Below are positions 27,296-36,318 of a DNA stretch of 64,000 nucleotides, piece after piece. Made by a program: the position numbers and the translations under genes. Source of the stretch: Sphingobacterium sp. ML3W. GTDB lineage: Bacteria; Bacteroidota; Bacteroidia; Sphingobacteriales; Sphingobacteriaceae. The stretch lies in assembly GCF_029542085.1 (NCBI RefSeq), contig NZ_CP107036.1, positions 1,054,001 to 1,118,000 of the forward strand, in the 5' to 3' direction. Each line of letters starts with the position of its first letter. The first letter of the stretch is position 1. The notes under the pieces are model-generated. The model saw only the letters and a list, made by a program, of their open reading frames with translations, searched no databases and had not been told where the DNA came from.

Positions 27296-29620
27296 ATGCT
27301 TAAACCTATAAAGGTTGTTTTTTATTTTTCTTCTATTTTGTTTTGCGCACAGCAATCCTACGGCCAACAATCTAAATCTCTATCGGGATTTATCAGAGAT
27401 AGTATCAGTGGTGAAAATATTATTGGCGCTTTGGTCCGTAATGACACGGAAAAAAAATCGACGGCTTCTAATAAATATGGATTTTTTAGTTTATCTCTTC
27501 GTGGAGAGGAGGCCTTCTTGGAAGTTTCCTCAATGGGATATAGAACAAAGGTTCTACCCGTCCAAATAGGAAAAGACTCTACTTACATTGTGCAATTGGT
27601 ACCCGAGGAAAATCAATTGGCTGAGGTGGTTGTCACTGGAAATAAAAGAAAATCGATCAAAGATTTGACTCCCGGTTTGACACAATTTAGCCCGAGGGAG
27701 ATTGAGAAAGTTCCTGTATTATTTGGAGAGAAAGATATTTTAAAGACAATTCAATTGTTTCCAGGTGTGACAAGTGGAGGTGAAGGAAGTAGCAATTTTT
27801 ATGTTCGTGGAGGTGGTGGAGACCAAAATCTGATTTTGTTGGATGAAGCCCCAGTTTACAATAGCTCTCACCTTTTTGGTTTCTTTTCAACCTTTAATTC
27901 CGATGCCATCAAAGATGTCAACTTTTATAAAGGTGGTGTACCCGCTCAGTATGGAGGGAAGATCTCTTCGGTCATGGAAATAACAACCTTGGATGGAAAT
28001 AACCAGCATTTTAATGTTGAAGGGGGATTGGGATTAATAGCGTCACGACTGAAGGTCGAAGGGCCTATACAAAAAGGAAAGAGTTCATTTATGATATCCG
28101 GTAGACGTACCTATGCCGATTTATTCCTGAAGCTTTCAAGTGATGAGAATATCAAGAAAAGCGCATTATTCTTCTATGATCTTAATGCCAAGCTGAATTA
28201 TAGGATTAACGATAAGAATACCCTTTATTTATCGGGATATTTCGGTAAAGATGCCATGGCATACCATGATTTATTTGACTTCAATTGGGGAAACGCAACC
28301 GGAACGATGCGCTGGAATCATGTCTGGAACAATCGCTTATTTAGTAATACTACCTTAATATTCAGTAAATTTAATTATCAGGTGAAGATTGAAGACGACA
28401 ATAATTTCAAGATTCGTTCGGATATCTTCAATTATAACTTTAAACAGGATTTTCAATATAGCCTCTCGGACAGTCATAATTTAAAGTTTGGTCTACAGGC
28501 GGCTTTACAGGAGATTCGTCCAGCAAGTATCGAAGCTGGTGAGGATTCCAAAGTAAATTCACTGCATATTCAAAAGCGCAAGGGGCTGGACATTGCCGCT
28601 TACATTTCGGATGATTGGGCGATAAATGATAAATTTAAATTGAACTATGGTGTTAGGGCGACGGCTTATGCCGCTTTAGGACCGGGTATGTTCTATACCT
28701 ATGATAATGCTGGAGAAGCTGTTGATTCAACCTATGTGGGAAATGGAGAAATGGGTAAAAAATATGTTTACCTGGAGCCACGTCTCTCTCTGAACTATGC
28801 CTTGAATGAATTGACAACATTAAAGGCTTCTTATAATAAAAATGTGCAGTATCTACATCAGTTGAGTAATACAACTAGCAGCTTACCCACAGATCAGTAT
28901 GTATTAAGCAATAATACGATAAAACCGCAATTGTCAACACAGTATTCCCTGGGCTATTTTCGCAACTTTGCATCCAACAGGTATGAATTTTCTGTAGAAG
29001 GCTACTATAGAGACCTTAAAAATCAGATCGACTATAGGAATGGAGCGGATCTACAGGCCAATGAACTTTTAGATGGTGAACTGCTATTTGGAAAAGGAAG
29101 AGCATACGGCATTGAGTGGTTTATAAAGAAACGATTGGGAAGGCTTAGTGGATGGATAAGTTATACATTATCCAAAAGTGAAAGACAATTTGATCAGATC
29201 AATGATGGACAGTGGTTTAATGCGCGCCAGGATAAGATTCATAATATTGCTGTAGTAGCGCAGTATCAATTGAATCCGAGATGGAATCTAAGTGCAAACT
29301 TTGTATATTATACAGGTGATGCTGTAACAATGCCCGCAGGAAAGTACTTTGTTGACGATAGAACGATCTTCTATTATGATAAGCGGAATGGCCAACGTAT
29401 GCCGGCCTATCACCGCTTGGACCTTGCCGCAACGTATGATATCAAGCGTACAAAAAACACTTATTCCAGTTTATCTTTCGGAATTTATAACGCATATAAT
29501 CGAAAAAATGCTTATTTGATTGATTTTAGAGAGAAAGAAGGACAATCCAATGTGACTGAGATCTATAGGATAGCATTGTTTGGAACCATACCCTCCATTA
29601 CTTGGAACTTTAAATTTTAA
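27296..29620 (+). CDS. TonB-dependent outer membrane receptor with carboxypeptidase-like N-terminal domain
   Basis: This 774-residue receptor has a signal peptide (about 1-23), a carboxypeptidase-regulatory-like domain (about 25-110: SGFIRDSISGENIIGALVRN), a plug with LKTIQLFPGVTSGGEGSSNFYVRGGGGDQNLILLDEAPVYN, and a beta barrel to the terminal phenylalanine (TWNFKF). Such receptors import large ligands with energy from TonB. It is followed 6 bp later by a DUF4249 lipoprotein gene, a recurrent pairing in Bacteroidota distinct from SusC/SusD. The substrate is unknown. Confidence 0.92.
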   Translation: MLKPIKVVFYFSSILFCAQQSYGQQSKSLSGFIRDSISGENIIGALVRNDTEKKSTASNKYGFFSLSLRGEEAFLEVSSMGYRTKVLPVQIGKDSTYIVQLVPEENQLAEVVVTGNKRKSIKDLTPGLTQFSPREIEKVPVLFGEKDILKTIQLFPGVTSGGEGSSNFYVRGGGGDQNLILLDEAPVYNSSHLFGFFSTFNSDAIKDVNFYKGGVPAQYGGKISSVMEITTLDGNNQHFNVEGGLGLIASRLKVEGPIQKGKSSFMISGRRTYADLFLKLSSDENIKKSALFFYDLNAKLNYRINDKNTLYLSGYFGKDAMAYHDLFDFNWGNATGTMRWNHVWNNRLFSNTTLIFSKFNYQVKIEDDNNFKIRSDIFNYNFKQDFQYSLSDSHNLKFGLQAALQEIRPASIEAGEDSKVNSLHIQKRKGLDIAAYISDDWAINDKFKLNYGVRATAYAALGPGMFYTYDNAGEAVDSTYVGNGEMGKKYVYLEPRLSLNYALNELTTLKASYNKNVQYLHQLSNTTSSLPTDQYVLSNNTIKPQLSTQYSLGYFRNFASNRYEFSVEGYYRDLKNQIDYRNGADLQANELLDGELLFGKGRAYGIEWFIKKRLGRLSGWISYTLSKSERQFDQINDGQWFNARQDKIHNIAVVAQYQLNPRWNLSANFVYYTGDAVTMPAGKYFVDDRTIFYYDKRNGQRMPAYHRLDLAATYDIKRTKNTYSSLSFGIYNAYNRKNAYLIDFREKEGQSNVTEIYRIALFGTIPSITWNFKF

Positions 29621-29626
29621 CACAAC

Positions 29627-30424
29627 ATGAGAAAGATAGTAGGATTGATCGCCATAGCCTGGATAACTTTGATTGGTTGTGAAGATAAAATTGATTTGAA
29701 ATTACCTGAAAACACGGGACAGCTGGTGATCACGGCTGATCTAATGGTGTCGGACCAACAACATGAGATCAGTATTCAAAAAGTCGTCAGTTTAAAAGAA
29801 TCAATGTTGGCTCCGATAACAGATGCAGAAGTTTACGTAAGAAATCTGCAGAATAATCGCATGTATACCTTTTTGCCCGGAGCCGATGGTGTTTATACCA
29901 ACAAGACATTGCGGCTACAGGAAAAGTCCAGTTATCGACTGTACGTCAAAACCGCTGATGGAAAAGAAATTGAAGGAACTTCGACAGTGCCATCCTATGT
30001 AGACGTGGATTCGATAGGGCTTTCCGAACGGATCATATTTACAGATACCATCTATTATCCCACACTGGTCTTTAACGATCCTCCGGAAAAAGGAAATTAT
30101 TATAAATATAAGATGTCTGTGAATGGGGGAGAGCTGCGCTTTATCGATGTGTTCAGTGATAAATATAATAATGGTCTGCAAGTACAACATGATATTGTCG
30201 ACCGCGATAGAGATCTCAAGATAGGAGATAGGGTACGGGTTTTGCGTCAATGCATTGATCTTGGCGCATATAACTATTGGAATAGCTTCCAGATGATTAA
30301 TCCTGGAGCAGCATCGCCTTCCAATCCGATTTCAAATCTTTCCAACAATGTTTTGGGATATTTTAGTGTGAGTGTGGGGAAATATTACGAATCTGAAGTG
30401 GTTTTATCAAGAACTAGGCCCTAA
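29627..30424 (+). CDS. DUF4249 family lipoprotein
   Basis: This 265-residue lipoprotein has a signal peptide with lipobox LIGC (Cys at about 18). It continues with the DUF4249 pattern: ENTGQLVITADLMVSDQQHEI, an Ig-like start with TDAEVYVRN, and LKEKSSYRLYV-like repeats. The family is encoded directly after a TonB-dependent receptor and is likely its surface-exposed partner, analogous to SusD. It starts 6 bp after the receptor stop. Confidence 0.88.
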   Translation: MRKIVGLIAIAWITLIGCEDKIDLKLPENTGQLVITADLMVSDQQHEISIQKVVSLKESMLAPITDAEVYVRNLQNNRMYTFLPGADGVYTNKTLRLQEKSSYRLYVKTADGKEIEGTSTVPSYVDVDSIGLSERIIFTDTIYYPTLVFNDPPEKGNYYKYKMSVNGGELRFIDVFSDKYNNGLQVQHDIVDRDRDLKIGDRVRVLRQCIDLGAYNYWNSFQMINPGAASPSNPISNLSNNVLGYFSVSVGKYYESEVVLSRTRP

Positions 30425-30427
30425 TAC

Positions 30428-31039
30428 TTATTCTAGTCTTGCTATTTGATATTGATTTGCTAGGAGAAATTCAATCGTTTTAGGTAAAGCATATTCAACT
30501 CGGGGAATGGCTTTGATATTGTCATGGAAGATGATGATCGAACCATTTTGTATGTTGGTAAGTACGTTTTCAAGGCATTTTTCAGGACTTAGGCTCTGAT
30601 CAAAGTCACCGGACATGATATCCCACATTATCACACGATAATTTTTGTATAACTTTTTAAGCTGTGATTTTGTTGCTTTTGCATAAGGTGGACGAAAGAG
30701 ATCGGTTTGTGTTAGCTCTTGACATTGAGTTACATTATCGATATAGACCTCGTCATTTGTATCCCAGCCTTTGAGGTGATTGTAAGTGTGATTACCCACT
30801 TGATGTCCTTCTTGTAAAATTCTTTGGAACAAATGTGGATTTTTTTTAATATTTTCACCAACACAAAAAAATGTTGCCTTGACCTGATATTTTTTTAGGA
30901 TATCGAGTATAAAAGGTGTAATTTCAGGAATTGGACCATCATCAAAAGTGAGATAGACTTTTTTTTCCGTCCTCGGCATGTGCCAGATCGATCTGGGGTA
31001 AAACCAACGAAGGAAAAAAGGGGATTTGACAAAATACAT
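30428..31039 (-). CDS. Polysaccharide deacetylase family protein (NodB domain)
   Basis: This 203-residue protein has the NodB homology domain: TFDDGP with catalytic Asp33/metal Asp34, the metal histidines in GNHTYNH, FRPPYAK and the late IIIFHD. Family members remove N-acetyl groups from peptidoglycan or other GlcNAc polymers. No obvious signal peptide is present, although the N terminus (MYFVKSPFFLRWFYP) is hydrophobic and could be a membrane anchor. It converges with the DUF4249 gene with 3 bp between stops. Confidence 0.9.
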   Translation of the reverse strand: MYFVKSPFFLRWFYPRSIWHMPRTEKKVYLTFDDGPIPEITPFILDILKKYQVKATFFCVGENIKKNPHLFQRILQEGHQVGNHTYNHLKGWDTNDEVYIDNVTQCQELTQTDLFRPPYAKATKSQLKKLYKNYRVIMWDIMSGDFDQSLSPEKCLENVLTNIQNGSIIIFHDNIKAIPRVEYALPKTIEFLLANQYQIARLE

Positions 31040-31056
31040 AACCGATAAATGAAGTT

Positions 31057-31064
31057 CAAATCTA
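31057..31064 (-). promoter_or_regulatory. Candidate -7 box of the deacetylase gene
   Basis: The minus strand reads TAGATTTG, an exact TAnnTTTG match, 18 bp before the start codon. The -33 region is not conserved. Confidence 0.4.
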
Positions 31065-31086
31065 TAAAAATTGTATGGTTCTACAT

Positions 31087-32472
31087 ATGAACATGAAAAG
31101 ATTTTATTATTCTGCAGTAATATTTACTGGTTTTTTTCTTGGAACGAACAACCTAATCCAAGCTCAACAGGTAGTTGGGGTAGCCGAAGCTATACGCATG
31201 ACTTTGGAACGTAATGTGCAAATTAAGCAAGCCGAATTGAGCAAAGATCTCGCTGCTCAGGACCTATTTCAATCAAAGAGTAATTTATTACCTGATTTAA
31301 GAGCTTCCGTTGATCAAAATTTCCGTTACGGCTTTGCCTTCGATTTGACCTCGGCACAAATTGTCAACAATGCATGGACTAGAACTACCGCTGGATCGGT
31401 AGGGTCTAGCGTGAATATATTTCAAGGTTTCCAACAAGTCAATCAAATAAAGGCAAATAAATTACAGCTGGAATCAGCAGCTACACAGGTGGATAAAGTG
31501 AAAAATGATCTTGTTTTAAATGTCCTTGTGAACTATTTAGAAGCCATCACCAATCATGAATTGATGGTAGCAAGTGAAGATCAGATTGCCTTATCGAAAC
31601 AACAATTTTCATTAGACTCTATTCAGTTTTCTGTTGGGAATAAGACCATTGCTGATCTTGCAAAATCAAAAAATCAGGTCGCTACGAATGAATTGAACAA
31701 AGTAAATTTGAAGAATTCGTACGAGATGTCCTTATTAACTTTGAAACAATTGATGGAAATGCCTTCCGAAACAGTAATTTCTTTAGAACGCCCAAGTTTG
31801 GAATCTGTTTTGCTAAACGCAGTAGATAAAAATGCGATGGATGTATATCAGAAAGCATTAACAAGACAACCGGATATTCATAAATCTGCTTTGGATAAGG
31901 ATGCCGCATTAAAGCAAATCGATATTGCCAAAGGGGGATATTATCCAACACTCAATTTGAGCGTAAGCTATGGTACAAATTATTCTTCAGCGACAACTCG
32001 ACAAACTGACCCATTAGATATTACAACGATATATCGTGTACCTTTTAGCCAACAAATATCGGACAACAAATCATTTTTTACAGGTTTGTCACTTGCTGTT
32101 CCAATTTTTTCTAAGAATCAGAATAAGGTTAACGTCGCGAAAGCTAAGATTGGTTTAAAACAGGCGGAGGCTGCTGAGCAACTGGCAAAGAACAATTTAA
32201 ATAAGGCCGTTAGCCAAGCTGTTTTGGACGTTAATGCCGCCAAACAAAAATATACTTCAGCAACGACAGCATTCGAAAGTGCTGAAACGGCTTACAAAGC
32301 AACCAAAGAACGATACGATATCGGCATGGCAAATTCCCTGGAATTATTTACGGCGCAAACCGAACGGAACAAAGCGGAATTTGATCTGATTCAAGCAAGA
32401 TATAACGTAATATTCAGATCTAAGATTATTGATTATTACTTAGGAAATCCAATTCAATTCGACAACAATTAA
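31087..32472 (+). CDS. TolC family outer membrane channel protein
   Basis: This protein of about 461 residues forms the outer membrane channel of an export system. It has a signal peptide (ending LIQA) and two TolC repeats rich in coiled-coil heptads, with the typical start VVGVAEAIRMTLERNVQIKQAE and second half RYDIGMANSLELFTAQTERNKAEFDLIQARYN. The frame opens at 31075, but ATGs at 31087 and 31093 suit the signal peptide better. It is followed 21 bp later by a periplasmic adaptor gene, with which it must work. Confidence 0.92.
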   Translation: MNMKRFYYSAVIFTGFFLGTNNLIQAQQVVGVAEAIRMTLERNVQIKQAELSKDLAAQDLFQSKSNLLPDLRASVDQNFRYGFAFDLTSAQIVNNAWTRTTAGSVGSSVNIFQGFQQVNQIKANKLQLESAATQVDKVKNDLVLNVLVNYLEAITNHELMVASEDQIALSKQQFSLDSIQFSVGNKTIADLAKSKNQVATNELNKVNLKNSYEMSLLTLKQLMEMPSETVISLERPSLESVLLNAVDKNAMDVYQKALTRQPDIHKSALDKDAALKQIDIAKGGYYPTLNLSVSYGTNYSSATTRQTDPLDITTIYRVPFSQQISDNKSFFTGLSLAVPIFSKNQNKVNVAKAKIGLKQAEAAEQLAKNNLNKAVSQAVLDVNAAKQKYTSATTAFESAETAYKATKERYDIGMANSLELFTAQTERNKAEFDLIQARYNVIFRSKIIDYYLGNPIQFDNN

Positions 32473-32493
32473 CCTATTTGATTAGCAAAAACA

Positions 32494-33798
32494 ATGGCAA
32501 AGAAAAAACGTAGTGTAGTAAAGATTCTATTAATAGTCGTAGCGCTCCTGGCAATTTTTGTTTTTATCGGCTTTCAGGCCGGTTGGTTTGGAAAAGGAGA
32601 GATTACTAAAGTCGCTGTAGACGTTGTGAAGGAAACGGATGTAGATGAATTGGTGTCTGCCAGTGGAAAAATACAACCGGAAATAGAAGTTAAGTTGAGC
32701 TCGGAAGTTTCGGGTGAGGTTGTTGAACTAAATATCAAAGAAGGTGACTTTGTAAAAAAAGGACAAGTACTCTGTCGGATTAAACCCGATATCTTACAGT
32801 CTGGCTATGATCGCTCTGTAGCAGCGATGAATTCGCAACGTGCCAATCTAGCGGCTGCACAACAACAACTAAAACAACAGGAAGAAAATTTCAAAAATGT
32901 AGCTGCAACTTACAAGAGAAACCAGGAGCTTTTTGAAAAACGGGTTATTTCCGCAGCTGAAATGGATAAGAGTTCTTCTGAGTACTTTTCGACCCTCGCA
33001 GCGATACAGGCCCAAAGAGAGACTGTAAAATCAAGTAGATATGGGATCGATCAATCACAAGCTTCTGTAAAAGAAGCTCAGGATAATCTGAACAGAACAA
33101 CCATTTATGCTCCGACGGATGGTATTATCTCTTTATTGTCTATCGAACAGGGAGAACGTGTGGTGGGAACAGCGCAAATGGCAGGTACTGAAATTATGCG
33201 CATCGCCAATATGTCTTCGATGGAAGTAAATGTTGATGTCAATGAAAATGATATCAACAACGTCAGAGTAGGAAATCAAGCTGAAATTGAAGTAGATGCT
33301 TTTCAAGATAGAAAATTTAAAGGTATTGTTACCGAAATTGCAAGCTCATCCAAAAATATCGCAACGACAACAGCGGCAACCTCATCGACAGACCAAGTCA
33401 CCAATTTTAATGTAAAGGTGCGTATTAGCGCGGAATCTTATCAGGATCTGATCAAAGAAAATGTCGCTTCGCCGTTCAAGCCTGGATTATCCGCTACTGT
33501 ACAGATTTTTACAAAACATGATAAAGGCCTGGTTGTACCTATCCAATCGGTTACTGTAAGATCGGATGATAAAGATTCTACGAATACAAATAAGAAAATA
33601 CAAGAATATGTATTTGTTTTAAAAGATCAGACAGTAAAACAAGTTCCGATCAAAACTGGAATTCAAGATGATAAAAACATTATTATTCTATCCGGATTGA
33701 AAAAAGGAGATCAAGTCGTTTCTCGACCATTTGATGCTATCTCTAAAACGCTAAAGGATGGTAGTAAAGTGGAAAAAGTAGATAAATCGGTGTTATAA
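32494..33798 (+). CDS. Periplasmic adaptor subunit of an export system (MacA/HlyD type)
   Basis: This 434-residue membrane fusion protein has one N-terminal membrane anchor (about 7-27), the barrel/lipoyl domain (VSASGKIQPEIEVKLSSEVSGEV), a long coiled-coil hairpin (about 105-195) and the beta-barrel NVDVNENDINNVRVGNQAEIEVDAF. It connects TolC to an inner-membrane pump. Its nearest pattern is MacA, whose partner is the ABC transporter MacB. The expected ATPase and permease genes do not follow; a terminator ends the operon right after. The pump must be encoded elsewhere. Confidence 0.9.
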   Translation: MAKKKRSVVKILLIVVALLAIFVFIGFQAGWFGKGEITKVAVDVVKETDVDELVSASGKIQPEIEVKLSSEVSGEVVELNIKEGDFVKKGQVLCRIKPDILQSGYDRSVAAMNSQRANLAAAQQQLKQQEENFKNVAATYKRNQELFEKRVISAAEMDKSSSEYFSTLAAIQAQRETVKSSRYGIDQSQASVKEAQDNLNRTTIYAPTDGIISLLSIEQGERVVGTAQMAGTEIMRIANMSSMEVNVDVNENDINNVRVGNQAEIEVDAFQDRKFKGIVTEIASSSKNIATTTAATSSTDQVTNFNVKVRISAESYQDLIKENVASPFKPGLSATVQIFTKHDKGLVVPIQSVTVRSDDKDSTNTNKKIQEYVFVLKDQTVKQVPIKTGIQDDKNIIILSGLKKGDQVVSRPFDAISKTLKDGSKVEKVDKSVL

Positions 33799-33824
33799 AA
33801 TTATATCGGTACAATATTTATAAC

Positions 33825-33858
33825 AAAAGAGAGGTATTTTTTAATACCTCTCTTTTTA
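33825..33858 (+). terminator. Intrinsic terminator of the TolC-adaptor operon
   Basis: AAAAGAGAGGTATT and AATACCTCTCTTTTT form a 14-bp stem with a T4 loop and end in TTTTTATTTT. It lies 27 bp after the adaptor stop codon. Confidence 0.9.
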
Positions 33859-33906
33859 TTTTCCTTCTAATTTATTAAATTTATGCAACCCAATCCCTAA
33901 CAGCTT

Positions 33907-34875
33907 ATGAAAAGGCTATTGACTTATTTTAAATTTAACAAAACAGAGCAAAATGGGTTCTTTGTTATATTGGTGATAATCATCGTCTTTAGTATTATAT
34001 ATTCCCTTGTTAGTAGAGAAGATAAAAATGACCCGATTGCCCATCAAGCAAGGGTTTTTGAGCAGTCATTTCATGATTCAACTGATGTCGAAGATTATCC
34101 AAATAAGAAATTTAAGGTAGCCGATGTTCATTTGGAAAAGAGGGTAGCACGTTCAGGTCCGGATCCCGGTATAGAAAATAACGTTGTAGATACTAAGCTA
34201 TTTTATTTTGATCCCAATAATTTATCTGTAGAAGCATGGCGCGAGCTTGGCCTCTCGGATAAGCAAATTGCTGTGATCAAGAACTACGAGAAAAAAGGTG
34301 GCCGGTTTAAAGATAAAAATGATGTTAGGAAAATGTATTCCATCAATGCAAAATTATACAAAAAACTAGAACCCTTTATCCGCATTAAAGTGGAGACAAC
34401 AGGTCCAAGTACGGTAGCTAAAGCCCCCTTGCTTTACGATAAATTTGAAACCAATCATGCCGAACTTATAGATCTTAATACCTGTGACACAATAGCCTTG
34501 ATGAGCCTCAAAGGGATCGGTACAATTCTTTCTAAACGCATTTTGAAATATAAAGAGGTGCTTGGCGGTTTCTATCGGATAGAGCAGCTAAAAGAAGTTT
34601 ATGGTGTCACTTCGGAAACATATGAACTCATTAAGGACTATATTACGGTGTCTAATTTAGAGGGAATCAAAAAAATCAATATTAACCAGATTGATGCCAA
34701 TTCATTGGGCAAACATCCGTATCTTAGCCCAAAGGATGCGAAATTAATAGTTAATTATCGAGATCAACATGGCAATTATGCTAATATAGAAGATTTTACC
34801 AAGATAGGTACACTTTCAGATCTTGCTATTGCTAAAATCGCGCCGTATTTAATATTTGAGAATGATTCAAGATAA
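33907..34875 (+). CDS. Helix-hairpin-helix protein, ComEA-like
   Basis: This 322-residue protein has one N-terminal membrane anchor (about 19-36) and three helix-hairpin-helix units: WRELGLSDKQIAVIKNYEKKGGRF, LMSLKGIGTILSKRILKYKEVLGGFYRIEQL and the last HPYLSPKDAKLIVNYRDQHGNY. Such units bind DNA without sequence specificity. ComEA of this form binds incoming DNA in natural transformation. The Bacteroidota proteins with three units are common and their role is not proven. It overlaps the start of apt. Confidence 0.85.
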   Translation: MKRLLTYFKFNKTEQNGFFVILVIIIVFSIIYSLVSREDKNDPIAHQARVFEQSFHDSTDVEDYPNKKFKVADVHLEKRVARSGPDPGIENNVVDTKLFYFDPNNLSVEAWRELGLSDKQIAVIKNYEKKGGRFKDKNDVRKMYSINAKLYKKLEPFIRIKVETTGPSTVAKAPLLYDKFETNHAELIDLNTCDTIALMSLKGIGTILSKRILKYKEVLGGFYRIEQLKEVYGVTSETYELIKDYITVSNLEGIKKININQIDANSLGKHPYLSPKDAKLIVNYRDQHGNYANIEDFTKIGTLSDLAIAKIAPYLIFENDSR

Positions 34876-35389
34876 ATTGAAACTGGAAATCCGGGATATT
34901 GTGGATTTTCCAAAACCGGGTATTGTATTCAAAGATATTACCCCCTTGTTGAAAGATGCTGAACTTTGCAATGAAATGATCGACGCGATTATTGACCAAC
35001 TTCAAGGAATAGAAATTGATGCTATTGCAGGTATTGAAAGCCGTGGATTTCTTTTTGGATTTTTACTTGCCAACAGATTAGGATTGCCCTTTATTCCAAT
35101 TCGTAAGCAAGGAAAATTACCATTTAAAACGATTTCTGAGTCTTATGCGCTAGAATATGGTCAGGCAACGATAGAAATTCATGAAGATGCATTCGAAAAA
35201 GGTAGCCGTATTTTGATCCATGATGATCTGTTGGCAACGGGCGGGACTGTCGTCGCAGCAAGCAAACTTATTGAAAAATTGGGCGGAGTGATTGCAGCCT
35301 ATAGTTTTATCATTTCATTGGATTTTCTCAAAGCAAAAGGCAGATTGTCTCGATTTAGTGATACGATCTCCTCGTTGGTGAGCTATTAA
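34862..35389 (+). CDS. apt: Adenine phosphoribosyltransferase
   Basis: This 175-residue enzyme makes AMP from adenine and PRPP in purine salvage. It shows the start IRDIVDFPKPGIVFKDITPLL, AGIESRGFLFG, LPFIPIRKQGKLP and the PRPP-binding loop ILIHDDLLATGGTV. An earlier TTG at 34856 is in frame, but the ATG at 34862 matches the family start. It overlaps the ComEA-like gene by 14 bp, which suggests translational coupling. Confidence 0.96.
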   Translation: MIQDKLKLEIRDIVDFPKPGIVFKDITPLLKDAELCNEMIDAIIDQLQGIEIDAIAGIESRGFLFGFLLANRLGLPFIPIRKQGKLPFKTISESYALEYGQATIEIHEDAFEKGSRILIHDDLLATGGTVVAASKLIEKLGGVIAAYSFIISLDFLKAKGRLSRFSDTISSLVSY

Positions 35390-35423
35390 TGTAGAATTTA
35401 AGTGTTGATTTAGACGATATCAT

Positions 35424-36245
35424 ATGATACTCTTTGCAAATGCTAAAATAAATATTGGACTGCAGGTGGTTGCCAGGCGAACGGATGGCTATCATGAATT
35501 GAATAGCATTTTCTATCCCTTACCAATCTATGATATTATAGAGATACTGGAGACAGATGCACAAGATTCTACGCTGACAATACAGGGGTACCACATACCC
35601 GGCGAATTTGCAGATAATCTCTGTTTAAAGGCGCATGCATTGTTAAAAAAGGAATTTGACATTCCTGCTGTCAGAATTGATCTAATCAAACAAATTCCAA
35701 TTGGAGCTGGATTGGGCGGCGGATCTGCGGATGCATCGTTTGTATTGAAAGGACTTAATGAGCTGTTTAAACTAAATTTGACAAGTCCACAGTTAACGAG
35801 ATATGCCGCAAAATTGGGGGCAGACTGCCCATTCTTTATTGCAAATACACCCGTGTTTGCAACTGGGATAGGGACAGATTTTAAGGAGATACCGCTTGAT
35901 CTGAATGAATACCATATCGCGGTTATCATGCCTGATATCCATGTCTCTACAGTCGAAGCTTACAGTGGAGTGAAACCGATGCCCTCAGATGTTAATCTGG
36001 AAGAGGCGATCCGATTGCCTATTCAGGAATGGAAATTCCATATTCGAAATGATTTTGAAGAATCTATTTTCGAGCGTTATCCCTTGCTCAAAGAAATTAA
36101 AGATGCTTTGTATCATAAAGGGGCAATATACTCCTCTATGTCAGGCTCTGGCGCTGCAATCTATGCCATTTTTTGGGAAAAGATGGATTTAAGTGAGTTT
36201 TCCAAATATGGTAAGGTTTACTATCCCGTTGCGTTAGACAGATAA
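35424..36245 (+). CDS. ispE: 4-(cytidine 5'-diphospho)-2-C-methyl-D-erythritol kinase
   Basis: This 273-residue GHMP kinase phosphorylates CDP-methylerythritol in the MEP isoprenoid pathway. It starts ANAKINIGLQVVARRTDGYHEL and has the ATP loop PIGAGLGGGSADAS, then LGADCPFF and the C-terminal MSGSGAAIYA. Its presence shows use of the MEP route. It lies 34 bp after apt and ends at a strong terminator, so it may be the last gene of the ComEA-like/apt/ispE operon. Confidence 0.96.
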   Translation: MILFANAKINIGLQVVARRTDGYHELNSIFYPLPIYDIIEILETDAQDSTLTIQGYHIPGEFADNLCLKAHALLKKEFDIPAVRIDLIKQIPIGAGLGGGSADASFVLKGLNELFKLNLTSPQLTRYAAKLGADCPFFIANTPVFATGIGTDFKEIPLDLNEYHIAVIMPDIHVSTVEAYSGVKPMPSDVNLEEAIRLPIQEWKFHIRNDFEESIFERYPLLKEIKDALYHKGAIYSSMSGSGAAIYAIFWEKMDLSEFSKYGKVYYPVALDR

Positions 36246-36256
36246 TTAAAGTTTGT

Positions 36257-36306
36257 AAAAAGCAATAGGCTATATTTAGGTCTAAATGTATGCCTATTGC
36301 TTTTTT
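36257..36306. terminator. Bidirectional terminator between ispE and the ATP-cone nuclease
   Basis: AAAAAGCAATAGGC pairs with GCCTATTGCTTTTTT, with an inner ATTTA/TAAAT stem in the loop. A- and T-runs on both sides let it end both convergent genes. Confidence 0.85.
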
Positions 36307-36318
36307 AGACTGATAATA

